A stretch of 5,793 nt of DNA from Desulfobacterales bacterium (GCA_030017395.1 JASEIZ010000143.1:1-5793); one strand, 5' to 3'; positions 1 to 5,770 are shown, numbered from the stretch's first letter. The notes: generated by a model not told the origin, from the letters alone. Numbers and translations: made by a program.

Positions 1-2053
1 CGCCAAGACGCTCGGCAATCGACTCTAAATTATGATCTTGTTGGGCTGGATGGACAACTGCCGAAAGCAGCAATGTATCCAGCACAGGATTTATGAATTT
101 TACACCTGTTTTTACTTCATATGTTTGCAGCATACGCATATCAAAGGCTGCATTATGCGCTACAAGAACCGTGTCTTCGGCAAACCGATGAAACAAAGGC
201 AATACCTTGTCAATACTTGGCCGGCCTTTAAGCATTTCCTCCTTAATACCATGAATCCGTGTTGATTCAAAGGATAAAGACCGCTCTGGATCTACAAGCT
301 GATCAAAACATTCATCCTGCAGGAGTCGGCCGTTTACTATCCTAACTGACCCGATAGAGATAATTTTATCCCCTCCAGCGGGATCCAGACCTGTAGTTTC
401 AGTATCAAATATTGTAAATGTTAATTCTGTTAACGGTCGACTGTCAAGTTCAGGAATCTGGCCGGGCTGGTTAAACATGTCAAAATCATAAAATTCCGGG
501 CGGCTTTCCGGTAAAATCGTTATACTTCTAATGCTGTCTGGCTCCAATATTTCAACTGCGGGTAAAAGCAGGCGGAGATATGATTTTCTTTGAACGGTAT
601 CGGTCGTATTGCTGCATGAATGAGACCATATTTCCATATTATGATGAGATATAACCTCTTTTAAAATTAAAGGGATCTCTTCGTTTTTGACAATCAGGAA
701 ATGCTTATTCCATTCCCGCAATGTTTCAATTTTTATATGGGCTCCTTGCCAGATGTAATCAAAATTTATAAATTCCCCTTTTCTTTCGAGTTTACAGATA
801 AATTCTCTGTTTCCTGTTTCGCCTTTCAATTTATTCAGCACAAAAAGTATGGCAAAAGTTATAGAACATGTATCAACCTTAATCCAATTCCGCTCATCAG
901 ATTTTTCAATATCAATATTAATATCAAGTTTCTCTGATGCCTTACTTTTAATCGAACAGGCAAGGTCATAGTCAAGCATTTGGAAAAGAGGCCAATGGGT
1001 TTTAACATTAATTGCATAATCTGAAACAGTTTTGTCAAAAACATCCCCCAAGATTATTGATTCTTTGTGAATAATCTTTCTGAATTGCTGAAGTTGCTTA
1101 GCATCTATATCAGGATATTCAAGTATGACTTCAATCGTTGATCTAATGCCCGCCAGAGAAGAACGGATACCCGTTGCAAGAGATAGCAATAAAGAATTGA
1201 TTCTGCGATCTGTTTCGATTTGTTGAGTAATATCGTTAAAAATAACAATAAATCCGGTAAACTTTTCTAAATGGTTTAAAACAGGAACTATTTCAGCGCG
1301 CAGGAGTTTGTTCCATTTGCCGGAAACAACAAGATGTGCAGCTACATTTGTTTCTTTACGCTTTAATTTGTCATCTATTTCGTCCAGAGCATGGACTATT
1401 AGGTTTTTATCGATAATACTGAATATGGAACGGCCCAGACCAATAAATCTATCCTGGCCTCTGATCAAGGATCTGGTGGATCTAAATTCAGACTGATTGC
1501 TTGGAGAACCGATTGTATCGGCCTCTGCAAGAAAGTCTTTGGCTTTTTTGCTGTATAATATAATCCGTCCCTCTGTATTACAGACAAGCACCCCTTCCGG
1601 TAATTCCGACATGATGGCTGCCAGAATATTTTTTTCCTCTTCGGCCTTTGCCTTTGCAAGATTGATTTTCTGATCAATATTGTTTTTCAGGTCTTCAAAA
1701 CGGCCTGCCCCTTCATTAATGATTTGAACAAGCCTCAAAATGTCTTTACTGCCTTCAAGGCTAATACGGTGTGACGGATTTACTGAATTTATTAAAGCCG
1801 CCTCTTCTGCAAGTCTGCCCAGTGGAAGAATAAAGGTGTGAAAAATTCCATCTAATGCAAATCCCAATGCAGCCAACAGGAGAAAAGCAGCGCTGAAGAC
1901 ATACAGGGAATGTTGTTTGATAATACTGATTAAAAAAAACTTTTCTTCCGGCGACAAATGCTGCCAGAACAAAACAGTCAGAATCAAAATAATTATTATG
2001 GTGATTGAAACGGAAACAACTGCAAACCACCAGAATTTATTATTTGCATTCAT
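1..2053 (-). CDS. Membrane HAMP-PAS-pseudokinase fused to DnaQ-type 3'-5' exonuclease (C-terminus off window)
   Basis: One unbroken frame of 684 codons runs from an ATG at 2053 to the left edge, where it is cut before a stop. Domains seen: TM helix about 8-30, TM helix about 50-76, HAMP-like linker from P77-L78 with a charged helix to about 144, PAS-like fold about 145-280 (PEGVLVCNTEGRI; FTGFIVIFNDITQQ), HisKA-like helices about 280-345, degenerate HATPase-like region about 385-500, linker, then an exonuclease from about 546. The exonuclease shows ExoI FDTETTG (D550, E552) and ExoII AHNAAFD (H633, D638); the ExoIII H/D motif would lie beyond the edge. In HisKA the histidine of the usual SHELRTPL is replaced (SLATGIRSSL), and no DxGxG box is visible, so kinase activity is unlikely. 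The start overlaps the response regulator stop as TAATG, implying translational coupling. DnaQ-like exonucleases beside symporters are known in other proteobacteria (recalled); substrate and role are unknown. Confidence 0.9.
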   Translation of the reverse strand, partial: MNANNKFWWFAVVSVSITIIIILILTVLFWQHLSPEEKFFLISIIKQHSLYVFSAAFLLLAALGFALDGIFHTFILPLGRLAEEAALINSVNPSHRISLEGSKDILRLVQIINEGAGRFEDLKNNIDQKINLAKAKAEEEKNILAAIMSELPEGVLVCNTEGRIILYSKKAKDFLAEADTIGSPSNQSEFRSTRSLIRGQDRFIGLGRSIFSIIDKNLIVHALDEIDDKLKRKETNVAAHLVVSGKWNKLLRAEIVPVLNHLEKFTGFIVIFNDITQQIETDRRINSLLLSLATGIRSSLAGIRSTIEVILEYPDIDAKQLQQFRKIIHKESIILGDVFDKTVSDYAINVKTHWPLFQMLDYDLACSIKSKASEKLDINIDIEKSDERNWIKVDTCSITFAILFVLNKLKGETGNREFICKLERKGEFINFDYIWQGAHIKIETLREWNKHFLIVKNEEIPLILKEVISHHNMEIWSHSCSNTTDTVQRKSYLRLLLPAVEILEPDSIRSITILPESRPEFYDFDMFNQPGQIPELDSRPLTELTFTIFDTETTGLDPAGGDKIISIGSVRIVNGRLLQDECFDQLVDPERSLSFESTRIHGIKEEMLKGRPSIDKVLPLFHRFAEDTVLVAHNAAFDMRMLQTYEVKTGVKFINPVLDTLLLSAVVHPAQQDHNLESIAERLG

Positions 2054-2424
2054 TATGAGTCTTTCAGCAATTCTCTAACTTCTTGAAGTATTTCCGAATT
2101 AGAAAATGGTTTTATTATATAAGCATCGGCTCCAAACGCAAAACCTTTGGCAATATCCACATCGCGGGCCATTGTGGTTAGAAAGATAATTTTTATGCCT
2201 TTCCACTCTGTATTCTCCCTCACTATCTGGCATACTTCAAAGCCATCAATGCCCGGATGCATGATATCAAGCAGGATAAGGTCTGGTTTGAATTTTGATA
2301 TTGCCTTAACAGCTTCTTCTCCGTTGAAAACACACATAACCTTATAACTGTTTTGCTCCAGCAGAAATTTCAGCGGCAAAACTATGCTGGATTTGTCATC
2401 CAGAATAAGTATTTTTTTGAGCAT
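2053..2424 (-). CDS. Single-domain response regulator (CheY-like receiver)
   Basis: A 123-aa protein that is a receiver domain only, with no DNA-binding or enzymatic output domain. The receiver signature is complete: acidic pair D9-D10, phosphoacceptor D53 (LILLDIMHPGIDG), conserved T83 (IIFLTT) and K105-P106 (YIIKPF). By family knowledge it should take a phosphoryl group on D53 from a histidine kinase, or act in a phosphorelay or by protein-protein contact, in the cytoplasm. It lies 22 nt after the small membrane ORF, with a GAGG/GAAGG purine stretch before the ATG, and its TAA overlaps the ATG of the PAS/exonuclease gene. The obvious partner is that downstream protein, but that protein lacks the phosphoacceptor histidine, so a kinase encoded elsewhere or a phosphorylation-independent role is possible. 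CrbR of the CrbS/CrbR system is a different, output-bearing regulator, so orthology is not claimed. Confidence 0.95.
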   Translation of the reverse strand: MLKKILILDDKSSIVLPLKFLLEQNSYKVMCVFNGEEAVKAISKFKPDLILLDIMHPGIDGFEVCQIVRENTEWKGIKIIFLTTMARDVDIAKGFAFGADAYIIKPFSNSEILQEVRELLKDS

Positions 2425-2446
2425 TTTTCAAAGGCCTCGCACCTTC

Positions 2447-2533
2447 TTAACCAAAAAAACCCCATCCAAATGCCGCAGTCCATAGTATTGCAAAACCAAC
2501 AAGAACTATCATCCAAATATCTTCTTTTTTCAT
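2447..2533 (-). CDS. 28-aa single-pass membrane miniprotein
   Basis: A short ORF of 28 codons plus TAA lies between the symporter and the response regulator and is easily missed by gene callers. The peptide begins MKKEDIW, has one hydrophobic segment of about 18-20 residues (about 7-27) rich in V, I, L, F, A, W and G, and ends GWGFFG. The charged N-terminus with a hydrophobic span suggests insertion in the inner membrane, with the N-terminus probably cytoplasmic by the positive-inside rule (weak, as the charge is mixed KKED). A good Shine-Dalgarno, AGGAGA, sits 7 nt before the ATG, and the ORF fills the gap between flanking genes with only 15 and 22 nt spacers. I do not recognise a family. 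By analogy with other small transporter-associated proteins it could be a symporter subunit or modulator, but that is inference. Confidence 0.75.
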   Translation of the reverse strand: MKKEDIWMIVLVGFAILWTAAFGWGFFG

Positions 2534-2540
2534 AGTTATA

Positions 2541-2546
2541 TCTCCT
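2541..2546 (-). promoter_or_regulatory. Ribosome binding site of the 28-aa ORF
   Basis: AGGAGA on the minus strand, 7 nt before the ATG at 2533 and just after the symporter TAG. This is the main reason to accept the miniprotein as translated: the site serves no other ORF. Confidence 0.7.
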
Positions 2547-2548
2547 AT

Positions 2549-4324
2549 CTAAGTTTCTTTTACCACAATCATAGTCTCTTTATCCGCACGTTCGATCTGT
2601 TTTTCAGTTACGGTAGACATTTCAGCCTTGAAGCAAAGAGCCCACATCATAACGATTCCCAAAATCCACCAGGCTATCTGCCACGACCAGAGATGTGGAA
2701 AACCTGAAAAAGAAAATGCCTTATTGCCAAGAATACATGCCGGACCTATAGCAAAGAAATACCACAAAGGCACAAAAATCTTCATGGCTTTGCGCCATTT
2801 CACGCCGGATTCGCTCGGCAAATCAATATCATCAAGGAAATCTCGAACCTCAGACTGCCTTTTAATGGTCTCTTTATTGTCTTTCATTCCAAGACCTCTG
2901 CATAAATATGCCACTAAAAGCCCAACAAATACACCCCAGAATGCACAATGCATGGAGAGCGGATTCGGGAAGATTTTATATGTAACAAAGACGGATATCA
3001 TACCTGAAAGCACGCCCAACATAGCTCCTACAGCCGGGAATCTGAATCCCCAAAGGGTCCCGAGAAGCAGTATGTACATGATAAATCCAAAGGCTGTTGC
3101 CAATGCCCCTAAAATCACCAGAGCGGCCTTTGAAGTAAGTCCTACTACCAGAGCGGCAACGGTAAGAAGAGTAGCCATAAGTCTATTAACCCAGATCTGT
3201 TCGGCATGGGTTGCATTCTGCTTCTTAATATATCGCCAATAGACGTCGCGTAAAAGAATAGATCCTCCGGTACCTATATATGGTGCTGCTGTAGAATGTA
3301 TGGCGGCTATGGCTCCGATAAAGACCAGCCCTAACATAAACGGCGGGAGAAAGTTTTGCATAAGAAGCGGCACAAGAGCTTTATCGGTCAGGTTGGCAAA
3401 ACCGGAAACACCGGCAACCTGGAGTATTTTTCCTCCCATGCCCTGAAAAGCCGTGAAGAAAAAAAGCGCGAATCCAACCACAAAAGTTGACATAAATGCC
3501 TGCTGCCAGGCAAGCGGTTTTGGTGACTTCATTCCAAATGTCCACATGGTAAAAGCAGGAGACGATTGTATGCCCATTAATGCAAACATGTAAGTTAAAA
3601 TCATCACGGACGTCCATCCTCCCCCAAGTCCAAAATTCACTATTTTCGGCACTTCCAGATACTTGGCTTCAACAGCGGCAACCTGCGTGGAAAAATTGCT
3701 CCAGCCGCCAAAGTGAGCAAGCACGTAAGAACCAAGAATAATTATACCACTCACAAGGAGTACAAACTGGATTACGCCGACCCAGGTGCTTGCCTTAAGA
3801 CCACCCGTGCATACGTAAAACCAGACTATAAATGCAAGAAAAATAGCTCCAAAAGTAAAGGGCACGCCCGTTATCACATGGAAAAGAGCGCCTGCCGCCA
3901 TAAGTTGAACAGCAGAATAAAACACGGCATACAAAACCGCCGTAATAACCACCAGAAAGCGTATTGTCTCGTTGTTGTAGTAATAGGCATACATATCTCC
4001 TGGTGTAATAAAGCCGTATCTTTTACCCATAAACCACGTTCTCTTGGAAAAAAATGTTCCTGTTATAGGAATCGTAAGAACATAAAATGAAGCAAAAGCA
4101 TAAGCCAGACCGTCTCTCCAGATCAATCCAGGATGACCGATAAATGTCCATCCACTAAAGGAGGCTGCTGTAGCCGCTAACAAAAAAGCAAAAAACGGTA
4201 TCGACCTGCCCGCGATAGAATAACCCGAAGAAGTTTTTTCAGTAAAATATCCTTTTAACCCCCAGTAAAAGCAATAAACAATATAAATTCCCAGCATTAT
4301 ATAAACCCAAGTTGTTCCACTCAT
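2549..4324 (-). CDS. Sodium:solute symporter family (SSS/SSF) transporter
   Basis: A 591-aa polytopic inner-membrane protein with about 12-14 hydrophobic segments, the expected size for the SSS family (LeuT fold, Na+-coupled uptake). Family landmarks: TM1 motif around residues 51-64 (ATAASFSGWTFIGHPG); the CTGGLKASTWVGVIQ block at 172-186, matching the conserved family segment after TM5; and the TM8-type stretch IHSTAAPYIGTGGSILLRDVY at about 342-362, in which S344-T345 align by eye with the PutP Na+-site Ser/Thr. The PutP TM1 sodium aspartate (D55) corresponds to a serine here. A charged cytoplasmic loop (about 480-512) separates the last two or three helices, and the tail is hydrophilic. 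The start is fixed by TAGGAGG just upstream. The substrate cannot be read from sequence; organic acids such as acetate or propionate are plausible from the genomic context. A DUF4212/YjcH partner, usual beside ActP-like permeases, is absent here. Confidence 0.95.
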   Translation of the reverse strand: MSGTTWVYIMLGIYIVYCFYWGLKGYFTEKTSSGYSIAGRSIPFFAFLLAATAASFSGWTFIGHPGLIWRDGLAYAFASFYVLTIPITGTFFSKRTWFMGKRYGFITPGDMYAYYYNNETIRFLVVITAVLYAVFYSAVQLMAAGALFHVITGVPFTFGAIFLAFIVWFYVCTGGLKASTWVGVIQFVLLVSGIIILGSYVLAHFGGWSNFSTQVAAVEAKYLEVPKIVNFGLGGGWTSVMILTYMFALMGIQSSPAFTMWTFGMKSPKPLAWQQAFMSTFVVGFALFFFTAFQGMGGKILQVAGVSGFANLTDKALVPLLMQNFLPPFMLGLVFIGAIAAIHSTAAPYIGTGGSILLRDVYWRYIKKQNATHAEQIWVNRLMATLLTVAALVVGLTSKAALVILGALATAFGFIMYILLLGTLWGFRFPAVGAMLGVLSGMISVFVTYKIFPNPLSMHCAFWGVFVGLLVAYLCRGLGMKDNKETIKRQSEVRDFLDDIDLPSESGVKWRKAMKIFVPLWYFFAIGPACILGNKAFSFSGFPHLWSWQIAWWILGIVMMWALCFKAEMSTVTEKQIERADKETMIVVKET

Positions 4325-4329
4325 TTTAC

Positions 4330-4336
4330 CCTCCTA
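4330..4336 (-). promoter_or_regulatory. Symporter ribosome binding site overlapping the leader ORF stop
   Basis: TAGGAGG with about 5 nt to the symporter ATG at 4324. The TAG of the upstream 17-codon ORF is the first three bases of this site, so a ribosome terminating on the leader would sit on the symporter's Shine-Dalgarno. Confidence 0.8.
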
Positions 4337-4387
4337 CCTTTGTCTCGATTTAATCAACGATTTCAGGATTAGCCGGCGTAGATACAT
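4334..4387 (-). CDS. Putative 17-aa leader peptide upstream of the symporter
   Basis: ATG at 4387 opens a 17-codon ORF, MYLRRLILKSLIKSRQR, ending in TAG. It is basic (seven Arg/Lys) with alternating Leu/Ile and no run of a single amino acid that would mark a classical attenuator. What supports it is the initiation region: AAGGAGGTGAT, an 11-nt perfect match to the 16S anti-Shine-Dalgarno, 3 nt before the ATG (6 nt from GGAGG to ATG). Its stop overlaps the symporter's own Shine-Dalgarno, and it is in the same frame as the symporter, with only the TAG and three codons (E-G-K) between them. It could be a leader coupling translation to the symporter, a decoy, or chance. A second reading of the same bases from GTG would give a 14-residue acidic peptide, but its GTG overlaps the Shine-Dalgarno. 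Confidence 0.4.
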   Translation of the reverse strand: MYLRRLILKSLIKSRQR

Positions 4388-4401
4388 CAATCACCTCCTT
4401 T
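4388..4401 (-). promoter_or_regulatory. Exceptionally strong Shine-Dalgarno (leader ORF)
   Basis: AAAGGAGGTGATTG. The inner 11 bases (4400-4390) are fully complementary to the common 3' end of bacterial 16S rRNA. Such an extended match is unusual and marks a real initiation or ribosome-binding site about 65 nt before the symporter start. It may act as a standby site even if the leader itself is not made. Confidence 0.7.
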
Positions 4402-4405
4402 CTGT

Positions 4406-4433
4406 TTGAACCGCAAAAGCGAGCGCATTCCCC
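4406..4433 (-). repeat. Inverted repeat, left arm (28 bp)
   Basis: Read on the minus strand it begins GGGGAATGCGCTCGCT and ends GTTCAA. It matches the plus-strand arm at 4687-4714 at 26 of 28 positions (differences at the 17th and 22nd base). It lies in the predicted 5' untranslated region of the symporter, 4 nt from the leader Shine-Dalgarno. The hairpin half that precedes the other copy is degraded here, so this looks like a decayed copy of the same element in opposite orientation. Confidence 0.85.
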
Positions 4434-4464
4434 TCTTATATTCTTTTTTTCTGTATCCTAATAA

Positions 4465-4491
4465 TTTACTGAATCTGATTCATTCAGTAAA
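4465..4491. promoter_or_regulatory. 27-bp nested palindrome, probable operator
   Basis: Perfect 10-bp arms TTTACTGAAT and ATTCAGTAAA around a 7-nt centre. Inside it a second perfect palindrome, TGAATC-T-GATTCA (4470-4482), uses an overlapping set of bases, so two alternative dyads share one site. The outer dyad has TGAAT-N7-ATTCA geometry, reminiscent of TetR-family operators such as FadR boxes (recalled, not verified). Its position at the predicted transcription start of the symporter operon fits a repressor site. It is AT-rich and lacks a following T-run in either orientation strong enough to call a terminator. Confidence 0.6.
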
Positions 4492-4495
4492 AACA

Positions 4496-4524
4496 TTTTT
4501 AATAGATGTTTTTCGTTTAGTCAA
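4496..4524 (-). promoter_or_regulatory. Predicted sigma-70 promoter of the symporter operon
   Basis: Minus-strand -35 TTGACT (4524-4519) and -10 TAAAAA (4501-4496) separated by 17 bp: 5 of 6 and 4 of 6 matches to consensus. The start site would fall near 4489, at the edge of the palindrome, leaving a leader RNA of about 165 nt before the symporter. In such AT-rich DNA chance matches are common, so support rests on the spacing, the -35 and the adjoining palindrome. Confidence 0.45.
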
Positions 4525-4669
4525 GAAAAAAATTAATATATTTAAATTTAGATTTTTTACTTATATTTCGAATGGTTGTATGAATTCAGGCCGGAAAACA
4601 CGCAAAAATTTATAATAAATCTGAAAAAACATGAAGACTTATGGCAACTATTCAGTCACAGATTGAAGC

Positions 4670-4691
4670 TCCCCGCGGTAAGCAGCGGGGA
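4670..4691. repeat. GC-rich hairpin (REP-like) downstream of the parB-like gene
   Basis: TCCCCGC (4670-4676) pairs with GCGGGGA (4685-4691) around an 8-nt loop, with one further G-C pair possible beyond a G/A mismatch. It is joined directly to the right arm of the 28-bp inverted repeat, so the two form one element of roughly 45 bp. In an AT-rich spacer this resembles the REP-like palindromes scattered through many proteobacterial genomes. There is no T-run on either side, so it may stabilise an mRNA 3' end but is not a standard intrinsic terminator. Confidence 0.7.
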
Positions 4692-4714
4692 ATGCGCTCG
4701 CTATTGCAGTTCAA
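4687..4714 (+). repeat. Inverted repeat, right arm (28 bp)
   Basis: Plus-strand copy of the arm at 4406-4433, separated from it by 253 bp. It ends 10 bp from the stop codon of the parB-like gene and shares its first bases with the right half of the GC hairpin. The pair could be two REP-like copies in head-to-head orientation or the ends of a small non-autonomous element (MITE). Confidence 0.85.
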
Positions 4715-4724
4715 CGCTCTCATA

Positions 4725-5675
4725 TTAAAGGATTTTCTCAAGGATGGGATTTTTCACGATGCTGTTTAGTTTGACGACGCGTTCTTGAAGCTCCTTAATA
4801 GTGTTAAACCTTAAATTTAACATATAGGTTTGGCCTTCAAAATATGCCGGCTGGATTAGTTTTATACCACTGCCAAGTTTTAGCTCCTTAACATTGTTCT
4901 CAAATTCTCTTTCTGCTTTTGTTATTTCAGGAAATCGCCTCTGCTTTAAACAGGCTCTAATCCTTTGTGTTTTTTGCGTTCGATCAATATCCTCCCTATT
5001 TAAAATATCCGGGAAATCGCATTTGTTTAGCGCTTCCATTATAGAGATATTTTCGAGAAACGCGATCTCTTTAATTAGGGTAATTATTTCTTTTTGCTTA
5101 TTTAAACTTAATTTAAATTCGTGAAAAAGGGTTGCCAGTAAAACCGCTGCATCCTGTTCGAGCATGCCTAGTTCCACGGCTATACTTAAAGGAATAGTAT
5201 TTGAAAGTATGCGATCCTGAACAGACGATGGAAGACAGGAAATGTTTTTAATTTTTTTTATCAAATCCGGATTTTCCGGCAAACCAAGCTCCAAGGCTGC
5301 TTTAGAAAGGCTGATAGAATCCTTGTAAAAAATGGAAAGCAGGCTTAACGCTTTAGATTTTTCGATCAGGTTAAGCTGCCTTTGCATGGTATTATCCGCT
5401 ATTGCAATTTTTGCACATCGGAGCCTGCTTGTATCAGAATCGAGTATTTTTGCTTCAATCGCTGCAAGTCCAAGATATCGGCATGCTTCAATCCGGCAAA
5501 AACCGCATATGACAGTAAAGGTCGATCCCTTTGCTATCAATAACGGCGGGTTAATCAACCCCACCTTATTAATTGAATTGATAAGAGCATCTATTTTTGT
5601 TTTGGTTGTGATACGGTAGGTATTATCTTCTAAATCAATACATGAGACAGGAACTGTTTTTATCTTAAAGCGCAT
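4725..5675 (-). CDS. ParB-like N-terminal domain protein with divergent C-terminal domain
   Basis: 316 aa from the ATG at 5675. Residues about 5-105 form a ParB/Spo0J-type N-terminal domain: KIDALINSINKVGLINPPLLI (Box I region), VICGFCRIEACRYLG at 55-69 corresponding to the GERRxRA Box II, and ADNTMQRQLNLIEKSKAL at 93-110 matching the ENxQRxxLxPIE region. Residues about 122-157 look like a helix-turn-helix (LSKAALELGLPE). The final 90 residues, ending YFEGQTYMLNLRF and a helix, match nothing I can name. Only one Box II arginine is kept (R61), while the E and first R are F and C, so CTP binding or hydrolysis may be altered. There is no ParA next to it, and its role (partition, DNA-binding regulator or other) is open. 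The frame stays open upstream to an ATG at 5792, but those 39 residues translate a REP-like palindrome and lack ParB similarity; 5675 is preferred despite a weak GAGA-type Shine-Dalgarno. Confidence 0.85.
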   Translation of the reverse strand: MRFKIKTVPVSCIDLEDNTYRITTKTKIDALINSINKVGLINPPLLIAKGSTFTVICGFCRIEACRYLGLAAIEAKILDSDTSRLRCAKIAIADNTMQRQLNLIEKSKALSLLSIFYKDSISLSKAALELGLPENPDLIKKIKNISCLPSSVQDRILSNTIPLSIAVELGMLEQDAAVLLATLFHEFKLSLNKQKEIITLIKEIAFLENISIMEALNKCDFPDILNREDIDRTQKTQRIRACLKQRRFPEITKAEREFENNVKELKLGSGIKLIQPAYFEGQTYMLNLRFNTIKELQERVVKLNSIVKNPILEKIL

Positions 5676-5770
5676 AAGATTCTCGTTGCTGGTTGCATTT
5701 ATGCCACACCGGGTTGTTTTAAAAGATGAACATCCAACATTGATGAACTCGTAAAAAGTCCCGAAATCGT

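Larger units (their letters stand above)
4325..4724. other. 400-bp structured intergenic region between parB-like gene and symporter operon
   Basis: No convincing long gene on either strand. The middle (about 4440-4650) is very AT-rich with several A and T runs, in contrast to its two GC-rich ends. From right to left it holds a GC hairpin, one arm of a 28-bp inverted repeat, AT-rich filler with no recognisable content (about 4530-4645), a predicted promoter, a nested palindrome, the second arm of the repeat and the leader ORF. No clear intrinsic terminator for the parB-like gene was found, so read-through into the symporter operon is possible. Confidence 0.8.

Noticed and set aside
32..265. 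77-codon plus-strand open frame
   Set aside because: Lies opposite the exonuclease domain of the large minus-strand gene, whose catalytic motifs are clear.
2353..2535. 60-codon plus-strand open frame
   Set aside because: Antisense to the response regulator start and the 28-aa ORF, with no ribosome binding site.
2628..3242. 204-codon plus-strand open frame
   Set aside because: Entirely antisense to the symporter gene, basic low-complexity-like product with no domain, and no ribosome binding site. It arises from the codon composition of the real gene.
3713..4090. 125-codon plus-strand open frame
   Set aside because: Antisense to the symporter; the product is Lys/His/Tyr-rich without recognisable motifs.
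4346..4396. Alternative 14-codon leader starting at GTG
   Set aside because: The GTG overlaps the Shine-Dalgarno itself, leaving no spacing for initiation. The ATG at 4387 is better placed.
4388..4403. 3' end of a 16S rRNA gene on the plus strand (ATCACCTCCTTTCT)
   Set aside because: The match is simply the complement of a strong Shine-Dalgarno. The upstream plus-strand sequence is the symporter start, not 16S rRNA.
4406..4615. 69-codon plus-strand open frame in the intergenic region
   Set aside because: AT-rich chance ORF starting in the inverted repeat arm, with Phe/Ile/Lys-heavy sequence, no Shine-Dalgarno and overlap with the promoter and palindrome.
4670..4691. Intrinsic terminator for the parB-like gene
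   Set aside because: The stem is GC-rich but no T-run follows on either strand, so it was kept only as a REP-like hairpin.
5682..5706. Sigma-54 promoter (TGGCAT...TGC) before the parB-like gene
   Set aside because: Spacing between the GG and GC elements is 7 nt rather than the required 10.
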